DNA from: AP-15 sp963775875
GTDB taxonomy: Bacteria; Pseudomonadota; Alphaproteobacteria; ATCC43930; CGMCC-115725
Assembly (NCBI GenBank): GCA_963775875.1
Contig: CAVZKP010000021.1
Span: 77,394-141,393 of the forward strand
Direction: 5' to 3'
Length of the DNA stretch: 64,000 nt
The position numbers and the translations under genes are program-made. The notes under the pieces are model-generated. The model was given only the letters and a program-made list of their open reading frames with translations. It was not told the origin of the DNA and did not search any database. Shown here one piece after another: positions 25,151 through 33,988 of the stretch (position 1 is the stretch's first letter; every line of letters begins with the position of its first letter).

Positions 25151-25560
25151 CGTGCTACTCCTCCTCTGTGATCCGCCGACACCGATGGGCCCGATGGGCC
25201 GCCCGGCGCCGGGCCCGTTCGTTTAACGGCTCACGATGCGGTCTGAAAAATTACCCGTCAAGTGTCTCATCAGCGCCGTGATACAAGTGTAACGCGAAAT
25301 TCGAGCCTGCCCAACGCGCCCTCGCGCGCGCCGGGCGTTCGATGCCCAGCTTGCACCGGCCTGCTCCTGTCCAGTCCCCTAAAAAAGGCCGATTTCGCCG
25401 CTAACATCGCGCCGATCATGCGAAGCTTCGCCGGGGCGGAAGGCGTGCGTTTCCTTATTGTGTCTTATCGTGGCCGGCCGGGCGAGCGGCGCGATTGCCG
25501 GCAACCCTGCGATAAACTACCGTTGCCGGCGCCCATTCGGTTCGCCGCGGGACGAGGAAG
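25151..25560. other. Divergent intergenic region
   Basis: 410 nt between the secreted-protein gene and the dioxygenase operon, probably holding both promoters. A GC palindrome (GGGCCG...CGGCGCCGGGCCC near 25195-25230) is present. An open frame at 25262-25564 has no homology-like features and I do not call it. Confidence 0.5.
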
Positions 25561-26817
25561 ATGATGGTCACCGACAAGATCTGGCCGGCGCATGACTATA
25601 GCCGGGTGCCGTACCGCCTCTATCACGACGCCGAAATCTACGCCCGCGAGCAGGAGGCGATCTTCCGCGGGCCGACCTGGAGCTTTCTCGCGCTCGAGGC
25701 CGAAATCCCCAACCCCGGCGATTTCCGCGCCACCTATCTCGGCGAGACCCCGATCATCGTCAATCGCGACGACCACGGGCTGGTCAAGGCCTTTGTCAAC
25801 CGCTGCGCCCATCGCGGCGCGCTGGTGCGGCGCGAATTGTGCGGCACTGCGCGCGAGCATATCTGCATTTATCATCAATGGTGTTACGGGCTCGACGGCG
25901 GCTTGACCGCGATCCCGTTCCGCCGCGGCGTGCGCGGCAAGGGCGGGCTCGACGCCGGCTTCGACATGGCCGCGCACGGCCTGCGCCCGCTGCGCGTCGG
26001 CACCGTCAACGGCGCGGTGTTCGGCACGCTCGCCGCCGATGCCGAGCCGCTGCCGGACTATCTCGGCCCGCCGATCGTCGCCCAGCTCGAACGCCTGTTC
26101 GACCGGCCGGTGCGGGTGCTCGGCTACAACCGCCAGCGCATCCGGGCAAATTGGAAGCTCTACGCCGAGAATACCCGCGACAATTACCACGCCAGCCTGC
26201 TGCACGAGTTTCTCGTCACCTTCGGGCTCGACCGCTCGACCCAGGTGGGCGGGGTCAGGATGGACCGGCGCCACCGCCACAACATCACCTGGGCCGAAGC
26301 CGAGAGCGACACCGACGAATTTGCCCGTCAGGCCTATGCCGGCGCTGGGGTGCGCAACGACTACCTGGCGCTGAAGCAGCCGGCATTGGTCGCCTTCCAT
26401 CCCGAGCATGGCGACAGGCTCAACCTCGCGGTCACCTCGGTGTTTCCCTCCGCGGTGTTCGTGCAGATCAGCAACAGCCTGGCGATCCGCCAGATCCGGC
26501 CGCGCGGGGTCGACGAGTTCGAAGTCTTCCAGACGATGATCGGCTACGCGGACGACCCGCCCGAGATGGCCCTGCACCGCCTGCGCCAGGCCAATCTGGT
26601 CGGCCCGGCCGGCCTGGTTTCGATGGAGGATGGCGAGGCGATCGAGATCGCCCACCGCGCCTCCAAGCCCGAGCCCGACCGGGCCACAATCATCGAACTG
26701 GGCGGCGGCGGCGTCATTTCCGACCGCGACTACCGGGTCACCGACGTGCCGTTGCGCGGCTTCTGGTCGTATTACGCCGAACTCCTGGGGATCGAGCCGG
26801 CGGGTGCTGTGCGATGA
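25561..26817 (+). CDS. Aromatic-ring-hydroxylating dioxygenase, alpha subunit
   Basis: This is the catalytic large subunit of a Rieske non-heme iron oxygenase, 418 residues. The Rieske [2Fe-2S] ligands are Cys82, His84, Cys102 and His105 (CAHRGA...CIYHQW); the mononuclear iron motif is DNYHASLLH with Asp207, His210 and His215. It overlaps the beta-subunit gene by the ATGA of start and stop. The substrate cannot be read from the sequence. No ferredoxin or reductase gene is nearby, so electron transfer must come from elsewhere. Confidence 0.92.
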   Translation: MMVTDKIWPAHDYSRVPYRLYHDAEIYAREQEAIFRGPTWSFLALEAEIPNPGDFRATYLGETPIIVNRDDHGLVKAFVNRCAHRGALVRRELCGTAREHICIYHQWCYGLDGGLTAIPFRRGVRGKGGLDAGFDMAAHGLRPLRVGTVNGAVFGTLAADAEPLPDYLGPPIVAQLERLFDRPVRVLGYNRQRIRANWKLYAENTRDNYHASLLHEFLVTFGLDRSTQVGGVRMDRRHRHNITWAEAESDTDEFARQAYAGAGVRNDYLALKQPALVAFHPEHGDRLNLAVTSVFPSAVFVQISNSLAIRQIRPRGVDEFEVFQTMIGYADDPPEMALHRLRQANLVGPAGLVSMEDGEAIEIAHRASKPEPDRATIIELGGGGVISDRDYRVTDVPLRGFWSYYAELLGIEPAGAVR

Positions 26818-27299
26818 CCGCCGCCCGCGCGATGCCCGCCCACCGCGCCGAGATCCAGGATCTGCTTGCCGAATATGGCGGGTTGCTCGATGCGGGCCAG
26901 TACGATGAATGGCTCGGCCTGTTTGCCGGGGAATGCCGCTACAATGTCGTCTCGCGCGAGAATTACGACCGCGGCCTGCCGGCGGCGCTGATCTTTTGCG
27001 ACAGCCGGGCCATGCTCGAAGACCGCATCATGGCGTTGCGCGAGGCCAACAAATACAACATCCACACCGACCGTCACCTGATCGGCCTGCCGCGCCTGCG
27101 CCCGCCCGAGGATCGGGCGATCATCATCGAGGCGCCGTTCGCGGTGTTCCAGACCGACCAGGAGGGAGCGACCCGGCTGTTCGCCACCGGCCTCTACCGC
27201 GACCGGCTCGACACCGCCGGGGGCGGCCTGAGGATCCGCGACAAGCTGGTGCTGCTCGACACCTTCGCGGTCCCGACCCTGCTGGCGACGCCGCTGTAA
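26814..27299 (+). CDS. Aromatic-ring-hydroxylating dioxygenase, beta subunit
   Basis: 161 residues of the SnoaL-like small-subunit family. The N-terminal helix (IQDLLAEYGGLLDAGQYDEWLGLF) and DSRAMLEDRIMALREAN match the family. The start overlaps the alpha stop (ATGA), so translation is coupled. Beta subunits are structural partners in the alpha3beta3 hexamer. The stop is 12 nt from the convergent yjbQ stop. Confidence 0.9.
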   Translation: MTAARAMPAHRAEIQDLLAEYGGLLDAGQYDEWLGLFAGECRYNVVSRENYDRGLPAALIFCDSRAMLEDRIMALREANKYNIHTDRHLIGLPRLRPPEDRAIIIEAPFAVFQTDQEGATRLFATGLYRDRLDTAGGGLRIRDKLVLLDTFAVPTLLATPL

Positions 27300-27311
27300 T
27301 CCGGGCCTCGA

Positions 27312-27749
27312 TCAGCCGGCAGCGGGGCTGTCCTCGCCGATCAGGGTCAGCAGCAGCGAGCGGCGGTGCGGCGAGGCGCGGTGTTCGAGCAGGAAAATCC
27401 CCTGCCAGATGCCGAGCTGCAGCCGGCCGTCGGTCACCGGGATCGTCAGCTGCACCTGGGTCAAGGCGCTCTTGATATGGGCCGGCATGTCATCCGGTCC
27501 CTCGTCATTATGGCGGTAAAGCGCCATGTCCTCCGGGACGATCCGGCGCAGAAAGGCGTCGAGGTCGCGGCGCACTTCGGGCGACGCATTCTCCTGGATC
27601 AGCAGCGAGGCCGAGGTGTGCGGGATGTAGACCGTGAGCAGCCCGAACATCATTCGCTGCTGCTCGGCCCAGCCGGCGATGTCGCGGGTGATCTCCCGGA
27701 TCTCGCGGGGTTCGGTGTCGATCGACAGTCGGGTCTGGGCAATGCGCAT
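27312..27749 (-). CDS. YjbQ/UPF0047 family protein
   Basis: The start at 27749 (MRIAQTRLSIDTEPREIREI) has GGAGGAG eight bases upstream and gives 145 residues, close to the family's usual 140; the frame is open 84 nt upstream without homology. The family signature GLLTVYIPHTSASLLIQENA and the C-terminal GRLQLGIWQGIFLLEHR are present. Family members show weak thiamine-phosphate synthase activity; the true role is unknown. Confidence 0.92.
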   Translation of the reverse strand: MRIAQTRLSIDTEPREIREITRDIAGWAEQQRMMFGLLTVYIPHTSASLLIQENASPEVRRDLDAFLRRIVPEDMALYRHNDEGPDDMPAHIKSALTQVQLTIPVTDGRLQLGIWQGIFLLEHRASPHRRSLLLTLIGEDSPAAG

Positions 27750-27917
27750 GGTCACGGCTCCTCCGACCCGCATATGGGTCGCGGCAATTGCCACAACAGC
27801 CGCGAGATGGCTGGCATCATGCTCGCGCGCCATGCTGATCCCTCGCCAGACTGACCGCTATTGGGCTATAGGGGCAGGCCCGGCACGTCGCGAAACCCGG
27901 AACAGGGCGTTCGACCG

Positions 27918-29090
27918 ATGCAGAACACCCGGCTCGCCTCGCTCGATTTCGATCTCGGCCCCGAGATCGACATGCTGCGCGCCACGGTGCGCGGTTTCGC
28001 CGAGGACCAGCTGGCGCCGCTCGCCGCCGAGATCGACCGCACCGACCGCTTTCCGATCGAGCTGTGGCCGCAGATGGGCGCGCTCGGGCTGCACGGCATC
28101 ACTGTCGAGGAGGAATATGGCGGCGCCGGCATGGGCTATCTCGCCCATTGCGTGGCGATGGAGGAGGTGAGCCGCGCCTCGGCCTCGGTCGGCCTGTCCT
28201 ATGGCGCGCATTCGAACCTCTGCATCAACCAGATCCGCCGCAACGGCAGCGAGGCGCAAAAGCGGAAATATCTGCCCAAGCTGATCTCGGGCGAGCATGT
28301 CGGGGCGCTGGCGATGAGCGAGCCCGGCGCCGGATCGGATGTCGTCTCGATGCGGCTGCGCGCCGACAAACAGGGCGATCGCTACGTCCTCAACGGCACC
28401 AAGCTGTGGATCACCAATGGCCATGTCGCCAGCACGCTCGTGGTTTATGCCAAGACCCGGCCTGAGGCCGGAGCGCGCGGCATCACCGCCTTTCTGATCG
28501 AGAGCGGGTTCAACGGGTTCCGCCCGGCGCAAAAGCTCGACAAATTGGGCATGCGCGGTTCGCCGACCTCGGAACTGGTGTTCGAGGATTGCGCGGTGCC
28601 GCAGGAAAATGTGCTGGGGGTGGAGGGCGAGGGCGTGCAGGTGCTGATGAGCGGGCTCGATTACGAGCGCGCGGTGCTTGCCGCGGGGCCGCTCGGCATC
28701 ATGCAGGCCTGTCTCGACGTGGTGATCCCCTACATCCACGACCGCCGCCAGTTTGGCCAGGCGATCGGCGAATTCCAGCTGATCCAGGCCAAGATCGCCG
28801 ATATGTACACGGCGACAAACGCCTGCAAATCCTATGTCTATGCCGTGGCGCGGGCCTGCGACCGCGGCCAGACCACGCGCCGGGACGCCGCCGGCGCCAT
28901 TCTCTATGCGGCCGAGAAGGCGACGGCCATCGCGCTCGATGCGGTGCAGATCCTCGGCGGCAACGGCTATATCAACGATTACCCGGCCGGGCGGCTGTTG
29001 CGCGACGCCAAGCTCTACGAGATCGGCGCCGGCACTTCGGAAATCCGCCGCATGCTGATCGGCCGCGAAATCTTCACCGAGACCGCGTGA
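27918..29090 (+). CDS. Isovaleryl-CoA dehydrogenase
   Basis: An FAD-dependent acyl-CoA dehydrogenase of 390 residues. The catalytic Glu lies at residue 250 in SGLDYERAVLAAGPLG, the position specific to isovaleryl-CoA dehydrogenases, which act in leucine breakdown. ALAMSEPGAGSDVVSM and the C-terminal ILGGNGYINDYPAGRLLRDA also match. The rest of the leucine pathway (methylcrotonyl-CoA carboxylase) is not adjacent. The start at 27918 is chosen from family alignment. Confidence 0.9.
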   Translation: MQNTRLASLDFDLGPEIDMLRATVRGFAEDQLAPLAAEIDRTDRFPIELWPQMGALGLHGITVEEEYGGAGMGYLAHCVAMEEVSRASASVGLSYGAHSNLCINQIRRNGSEAQKRKYLPKLISGEHVGALAMSEPGAGSDVVSMRLRADKQGDRYVLNGTKLWITNGHVASTLVVYAKTRPEAGARGITAFLIESGFNGFRPAQKLDKLGMRGSPTSELVFEDCAVPQENVLGVEGEGVQVLMSGLDYERAVLAAGPLGIMQACLDVVIPYIHDRRQFGQAIGEFQLIQAKIADMYTATNACKSYVYAVARACDRGQTTRRDAAGAILYAAEKATAIALDAVQILGGNGYINDYPAGRLLRDAKLYEIGAGTSEIRRMLIGREIFTETA

Positions 29091-29181
29091 CAGCCCCTTT
29101 AATAAAGGGAAATTCTGGCTCGAGCAGACGGCCCGCTGCATTGAGATTGACAGGCATCGCCAGCATCCCCAATCCTTTGTC

Positions 29182-29424
29182 ATGGCTGAGATGGTCACCC
29201 TCGAATTCCTCGGCAGACAGTTCGAACGTGTTTTCACCGAACTGGCGGTGATCCGCGATGAGCAGAAGGCGATCCGCGAGGATCTGACTGTGTTGACGAG
29301 TATCGTGTTGCGCCATGATGCCACTCTCAACGGCATCCTCGATCAATTGCACGCGCTGACTGCGCAGCATAACCGGTTCGACATCCGTCTGCGCCGGCTC
29401 GAGGAACAGCAGACCACCCGGTGA
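29182..29424 (+). CDS. Small coiled-coil protein
   Basis: 80 residues beginning MAEMVTLEFLGRQFERVF, mostly helical with heptad-like hydrophobic spacing, probably a coiled coil. Similar short proteins of unknown function occur in many Hyphomicrobiales. It lies 91 nt after the dehydrogenase gene and 9 nt before the RidA gene, so it could belong to the same transcript. Confidence 0.6.
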   Translation: MAEMVTLEFLGRQFERVFTELAVIRDEQKAIREDLTVLTSIVLRHDATLNGILDQLHALTAQHNRFDIRLRRLEEQQTTR

Positions 29425-29433
29425 GGCCATGAT

Positions 29434-30228
29434 ATGCGCCGGCTGATCGCCTCCGGCTCGCCGTTCGAGGCGGCAGCCGGGTACAGCCGGGCGGTCGCCG
29501 ACGGCGAGTGGGTCTTTGTCGCCGGCACCACCGGGTTCGACTATGCGCAAATGACGATCGCCGAGGACCCGGCCGAGCAGGCGCGCCAGGCCTTGCGCAA
29601 CATCGAGCAGGCGCTGGCCGAGGCCGGCGCCGGCCTCGCCGATGTGGTGCGGGCCCGCTACTACCTGCCCGACGCCGCCGATTGGCCGGCGGTTGCGGCG
29701 GTGCTGGGCGAGGCGTTCGGCGCGATCCGCCCGGCGGCGACGGCGCTGATCTGCGGCCTGATAGATCCGCGCATGAAGATCGAGATCGAGGTGACCGCGC
29801 GTCGCCCGGCGGCGGCGCGACAGGCTGACCAACCGAGGGCGGGCCGGCGCGAGGCCGATGCCCCCGCTCGGCTGGCGCGCGAGCCGCCGGGATGCTTGAT
29901 CAAAAATCCGGATAGTCGAAACCGCCTAAAATTTAGTCGGAACCGAGTCGGCCGCGCGCTCGTATACGGGGACGAAAGCGCTGAGCGAGGGTGCTGCCAT
30001 GGGTGCAATTCTGCTGTGGCTGCTGGGCATACCGATACCGATCATCATTCTGCTGCTGCTGATCTGGCATTGAGGGACGCATCGTCATGGTTATGGAAGC
30101 CTCGAACAGCCCGGCCCGAGACGGCCGCGTCCTCGCCGCGCCGATCGCAGCGGTCGAAAGCGCGGTCTCGGCGGTGTCGTGGCCGGCGATCATCGGCGGC
30201 GCGTTTGCGATTGGCGGGGTCGGCCTGA
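29434..30228 (+). CDS. RidA family protein, with a doubtful C-terminal extension
   Basis: Residues 1-128 are a RidA/YjgF enamine deaminase (GEWVFVAGTTGFDY..., VVRARYYLPDAADWPAV, IRPAATALICGLIDPRMKIEIEVTARR). RidA proteins normally stop there. Here the frame continues for another 130 residues of Arg/Ala-rich, low-quality sequence that overlaps two further genes. A one-base loss in the GCGGCGGCG run near 29815 would bring in a TGA at once, so the extension is probably an artefact or a lost stop. Confidence 0.75.
   Translation: MRRLIASGSPFEAAAGYSRAVADGEWVFVAGTTGFDYAQMTIAEDPAEQARQALRNIEQALAEAGAGLADVVRARYYLPDAADWPAVAAVLGEAFGAIRPAATALICGLIDPRMKIEIEVTARRPAAARQADQPRAGRREADAPARLAREPPGCLIKNPDSRNRLKFSRNRVGRALVYGDESAERGCCHGCNSAVAAGHTDTDHHSAAADLALRDASSWLWKPRTARPETAASSPRRSQRSKARSRRCRGRRSSAARLRLAGSA
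29999..30073 (+). CDS. Tiny hydrophobic membrane peptide
   Basis: A 24-residue reading frame with a GAGGG site upstream and a stop 13 nt before the next membrane-protein gene. It is one transmembrane helix with the core GIPIPIIILLLL followed by a Trp-His end. Short peptides of this pattern recur in bacterial genomes, from memory, but their function is unknown. It overlaps the doubtful RidA extension in another frame. Confidence 0.5.
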   Translation: MGAILLWLLGIPIPIIILLLLIWH

Positions 30229-30986
30229 TCCTGTTGGTGCTTGGCTCCGGCCTTGGCCTCGCCTCGGTCTCGGCATGGCCGAATTCCGGACCTTCAGCGA
30301 CCACTTTCGGCGTCGCCGCGGCGATATGGCTGATCGCGGTCCAGTGGATCTCCGCCGCCTTTGGCGGCTATCTCACCGGCCGCTTGCGGACCAAATGGGC
30401 CGGGGTTCATAGCGACGAGGTCTATTTCCGCGACACCGCTCACGGCTTTCTGGCATGGGCCCTGGCTGCCGTGGTGATGGCGGCGGCGCTGTCCTCGGCG
30501 GCCTCATCCTTGGTCGGCGGGGTGGCGCGGGCCACCGCTGCGGCGGCGACGCAGAGCGCCGGTGCAGCCCCGTCGGGGGTGGCCAATCCGACCGGATATC
30601 TGGTCGACATGTTGTTCCGCTCCGACCATCCCGGCCTCTCCGCGACATCACCGGAAATCCGCGGCGAGGCGTCGCGGATCATCGCCGCCGGGCTCGCCAA
30701 CGGCGAGGTTCCCGCCGCCGACAAGACCTATCTCGCGCAGCTGGTATCGGCCCGCACCGGCCTCAGCCAGCCCGACGCCGCGAAGCGGGTGGACGACGTG
30801 ATCGCCAAGGCGCAGGCCGATCAGGCCAAGGCCCGCCAGGCGGCTGATAAAGCCCGCAAGGCGGCGGCGACCGCAGCGTTTTTCACCGCCTTCGCCATGC
30901 TGATCGGCGCCTTCATCGCGGCGGTGGCGGCGACGGTCGCCGGCCATCGCCGCGACGAGGTGCTGGCCCGCCGCCGCGTCGTCTAG
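30087..30986 (+). CDS. Membrane protein, possible PhnA-like/unknown
   Basis: 299 residues: three hydrophobic segments in the first 150 (PAIIGGAFAIGGVGLILLVL; GVAAAIWLIAVQWISAAFGG; a third near 125), a soluble stretch of about 100 residues ending in an Ala/Lys-rich helix (QADQAKARQAADKARKAAA), then a last membrane helix. Several alphaproteobacteria have proteins of this layout without a known role. The stop codon overlaps the convergent dehydratase stop (CTAG). Confidence 0.7.
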   Translation: MVMEASNSPARDGRVLAAPIAAVESAVSAVSWPAIIGGAFAIGGVGLILLVLGSGLGLASVSAWPNSGPSATTFGVAAAIWLIAVQWISAAFGGYLTGRLRTKWAGVHSDEVYFRDTAHGFLAWALAAVVMAAALSSAASSLVGGVARATAAAATQSAGAAPSGVANPTGYLVDMLFRSDHPGLSATSPEIRGEASRIIAAGLANGEVPAADKTYLAQLVSARTGLSQPDAAKRVDDVIAKAQADQAKARQAADKARKAAATAAFFTAFAMLIGAFIAAVAATVAGHRRDEVLARRRVV

Positions 30987-31951
30987 GCGTCGTCGTCCGG
31001 CTCTCCGAGCACTTCGGCGAACAGGCTGCGGTCGATATTGCCGCCGGACTGGATCACCGCGACCCGCTTGCCGGTGAGGCGGTCGCGCTCCTGCAACGCC
31101 GCGGCGAGCGCGGCGGCGCCCGCACCCTCGGCGACGTTGTGGGTGTCGGTGAAGAGGATGCGCATCGCCCGGCGGATCTCCGCCTCCGACACCGTCACGA
31201 TACGGGCGGCGCCGCGGCGGATCACCTCGAGCGCGGCGGCATCGGGGACCCGCACCGCGAGACCGTCGGCGATGGTTTCGGCGGAGTTGGTATGGACCGG
31301 CATGCCGGCGGCGAGGGACAGCGCGTAGCTCGGCGCGGCGGCCGCGACGACGCCGACAATCTCGGTCTTGAGGCCGAGCCCCTCGCGCGCGGCGATCATC
31401 CCGGAAATGCCGCTGCCGAGCCCGATCGGCACATAGACAATATCGAGATCGGGCACCGCGCGGAACAGTTCGAGCCCGTAGCTCGCCACCCCGCGCACCA
31501 GCAGCGGATCATAGGAGCGCACCAGGTGCAGCCGGTCGCGCTCGGCCAGGGCGACGGCGTGCTCATAGGCGGCCTGGAAATCGTGGCCCGCTTCGACGAG
31601 GCGCGCGCCGAACGCCGCCATCGCCCGGTTCTTCTCGACGCTGTTGCCGTGCGGCACGACGATCGTCGAGCGCAGGCCCAGACGCGATGCGGCAAAGGCG
31701 ATGCTCTGCCCGTGATTGCCGCGGGTCGCCGTCACCACGCCGCGGATCTGCGGCTGCGCGCGCCGGATCTCGTCGAGATAGACGAGGCCGCCGCGCAGCT
31801 TGAAGGCGCCGATCGGGGTGTGGTTCTCGTGCTTGACCCACAGCTCGGCGCCGACCCGCCGCGACAATAGCGGCCAGCAATATTGCGGCGTCGGCGGCAC
31901 CACGCTGCGAACCAGGGCGGCGGCGGCGTCGAGGGTGTCGAGATCGGTCAT
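30983..31951 (-). CDS. Threonine/serine dehydratase-like PLP enzyme
   Basis: A fold-type II PLP enzyme. The ATG at 31951 (MTDLDTLDAAAALV) gives 322 residues. Lys51 in GAFKLRGG binds PLP and the glycine-rich phosphate loop GLGSGISG is present; there is no C-terminal ACT domain, so allosteric control by isoleucine is not expected and a catabolic role is more likely. It is convergent with the membrane protein and lies 55 nt upstream of the glyoxalase II gene's stop. Confidence 0.85.
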   Translation of the reverse strand: MTDLDTLDAAAALVRSVVPPTPQYCWPLLSRRVGAELWVKHENHTPIGAFKLRGGLVYLDEIRRAQPQIRGVVTATRGNHGQSIAFAASRLGLRSTIVVPHGNSVEKNRAMAAFGARLVEAGHDFQAAYEHAVALAERDRLHLVRSYDPLLVRGVASYGLELFRAVPDLDIVYVPIGLGSGISGMIAAREGLGLKTEIVGVVAAAAPSYALSLAAGMPVHTNSAETIADGLAVRVPDAAALEVIRRGAARIVTVSEAEIRRAMRILFTDTHNVAEGAGAAALAAALQERDRLTGKRVAVIQSGGNIDRSLFAEVLGEPDDDA

Positions 31952-32006
31952 GGCCGACCCATTTGCGCGAGCGGGCCGGGCCGGCAATAACCGGCTGAGG
32001 CCGGTC

Positions 32007-32798
32007 TCACCATTTGTTGCGCAGCTCGCGCAGCTTCAGGAAGACGGTCCGCTGGTCGGGATTGTCGGGCAGGTCGGGGAAGGCTTCGCGCAAGCGGCGG
32101 ATCACCGATGGGCTGGTCAGCCGGAAGAAGGTGTTGATTTCGCGTTCCTGCGCCAGGGTGGTGACCAATGCCCGATTGGTGTCCTGCTGCTCGACCTGCG
32201 GCAGCATCCCCTTGGCCCTCGCATTGTCGGGCTCGCGGTCGAGGGTGAAAGCGAGATTGCGCGCGATGTAGTCGTGGCCGGGGTAGATCAGGGTCTCCTC
32301 CGGCAATTTGGTCAACTGGCCGACGAAGGTGTTGTACAGCTCGTTCGGATGGCCGCCATTGTGGCAGTTTCCGGCGCCGGCGTTGAACAGGGTGTCGCCG
32401 CAGAACAATGCCGGCGTGTCGCCATGCGCGGTGATGCAGATATGCGACATGGTATGGCCCGGCGTGTCGAGGCATTCGAGCTCGACGGTCTTGCCGACCT
32501 TGATCACGTCGCCGGCCCGCAACCCCTGGTCCATCTCCGGGATCTTGTCCTTGGCGTTGACATGGGCCAGCACCTTGGCGCCGGTCGCGGCGATCATCTG
32601 CGGATTGCCGCCGGTATGGTCGCGATGCTCGTGGGTATTAAGGATCTGGGTGATGGTCCAGCCCCGCGCCTTGGCGGCGGAGAGGCACTTTTCGTGGTCC
32701 AGCGGATCGACCGCCAGCGCCTCGCCGGTCTCGCGGCAGGCGATCAGATAGTTGAAATTGCGGCCCGCATTGGCGGTCCAGATCTGTTCGACGATCAT
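32007..32798 (-). CDS. Hydroxyacylglutathione hydrolase (glyoxalase II)
   Basis: A metallo-beta-lactamase-fold hydrolase of 263 residues. The metal motif THEHRDHTGG has His56, His58, Asp60 and His61; LDTPGHTMSHICI and FCGDTLFNAGAGNC supply further ligands, and the C-terminal HAGH-type region is present. It hydrolyses S-lactoylglutathione to lactate in methylglyoxal detoxification. Confidence 0.9.
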   Translation of the reverse strand: MIVEQIWTANAGRNFNYLIACRETGEALAVDPLDHEKCLSAAKARGWTITQILNTHEHRDHTGGNPQMIAATGAKVLAHVNAKDKIPEMDQGLRAGDVIKVGKTVELECLDTPGHTMSHICITAHGDTPALFCGDTLFNAGAGNCHNGGHPNELYNTFVGQLTKLPEETLIYPGHDYIARNLAFTLDREPDNARAKGMLPQVEQQDTNRALVTTLAQEREINTFFRLTSPSVIRRLREAFPDLPDNPDQRTVFLKLRELRNKW

Positions 32799-33193
32799 TG
32801 CTCGCCCCTCTCGCTGTGATCGCGGTCGGAATGAAAGGCGGGCACTCGGCGCGCCTGTCCGCTTCTATTGCGCGGCGGCGGTCTTGTCCATCGCCGAGCA
32901 CTCGCGGTGGCGTCGCGGGATGGCCGCCATCGCGGCCCCCGGATTCCCCGCTCGAAGCCATCCCGCTCGCTGCCGCCCGTGGTGAAGTGCCGCAGCCAGC
33001 CTGTGAGGATTTTGCGGCGCAACATCTTAATCTGCCGCTTAATACAGAGCCTTAGGCATCATGGGCAACCGTTCCGCTAGGGCATTTTTGCGATGCCGGC
33101 GGTGCGGCGCTTGGGGATAGGCGCCTCTTCCTGGGCGTAAACATGGTTCCGGGCTTTGACGTTTTTGGGACGGCGGCGGCTTAGTCTGCAGGG
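32799..33193. other. Divergent intergenic region
   Basis: 395 nt between glyoxalase II (minus) and the SDR gene (plus). It is somewhat richer in AT near 33010-33060, where promoters may lie. No RNA gene or repeat was found. Confidence 0.5.
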
Positions 33194-33988
33194 ATGCGCT
33201 CACCTTTCCCCGTAACCATCATCACCGGCGCTTCGAGCGGGCTCGGCTCCGCCTTGGCCCACGCCTATGCCCGGCCGCAGGCGGTGCTGGGGCTGCTCGG
33301 CCGCGATCGGCACCGGTTGCGGGCGACCGCCGAGGCCTGCGAGGCAAAGGGGGCCCGCGCCAAGGCGGCCTCGATCGACGTCGCCGACGCCCCGGCGATG
33401 GCTGCATGGCTCGGCCAATTCGATCGCGAGCACCCGGTCGATCTGGTGGTCGCCAATGCCGGGATCTCGGCCGGGCCGGAGCCCGACAGCCCGTCGGAGG
33501 GGGTCGAGACCGCGACCCGGCAAATCTGCGTGAACCTGCTGGGCGCGATCAACACGGTCGAGCCGCTGCTGCCGGCAATGTGCGCCCGGGGTCGCGGGCA
33601 GGTGGCGGTGGTGGCGTCGATCGCCGCCTATCGCGGGCTGCCCTACAGCCCCGGCTATTGTGCGAGCAAGGCCGGGTTGCGCGCCTATGCCGAAGCGCTG
33701 CGGCCGCGGCTGGCGCCGCGCGGGGTCGGGGTGACGATCGTCTGCCCCGGATTTTTCAATTCGCCGATGACCGACCGCTTCAACGGTCCGACCCCGTTCC
33801 TTGCCACCGGCGAGGCTGCCGCCCGCATCGTCAAGCGCGGCATCGATCGCGGCCGGCGCCGGGTCGCCTTTCCGTGGCCGCTGGTGCTCGGCCTGCAGTT
33901 CTGCGACATCGCGCCGGCTTTCATCGGCGACGCGATCCTGCGGCGGTTTCGCTTTCATATCCGCCCGGCCTGGGTACAGGATGAGTGA
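33194..33988 (+). CDS. Short-chain dehydrogenase, capsule-type (RkpH-like)
   Basis: 264 residues of the classical SDR family: TITGASSGLGSALA nucleotide site (written TIITGASSGLGSALA here), the NAG segment VVANAGIS, and the catalytic SPGYCASKAG with Tyr and Lys. It overlaps the next gene by eight bases. SDR-plus-sulfatase pairs occur in rhizobial K-antigen loci (rkpH-rkpI), from memory, which suggests a role in surface polysaccharide synthesis; the substrate is unknown. Confidence 0.8.
   Translation: MRSPFPVTIITGASSGLGSALAHAYARPQAVLGLLGRDRHRLRATAEACEAKGARAKAASIDVADAPAMAAWLGQFDREHPVDLVVANAGISAGPEPDSPSEGVETATRQICVNLLGAINTVEPLLPAMCARGRGQVAVVASIAAYRGLPYSPGYCASKAGLRAYAEALRPRLAPRGVGVTIVCPGFFNSPMTDRFNGPTPFLATGEAAARIVKRGIDRGRRRVAFPWPLVLGLQFCDIAPAFIGDAILRRFRFHIRPAWVQDE

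Noticed and set aside
25262..25564. 100-residue open frame before the dioxygenase
   Set aside because: No ribosome-binding site or protein-like composition; it overlaps the start of the dioxygenase.
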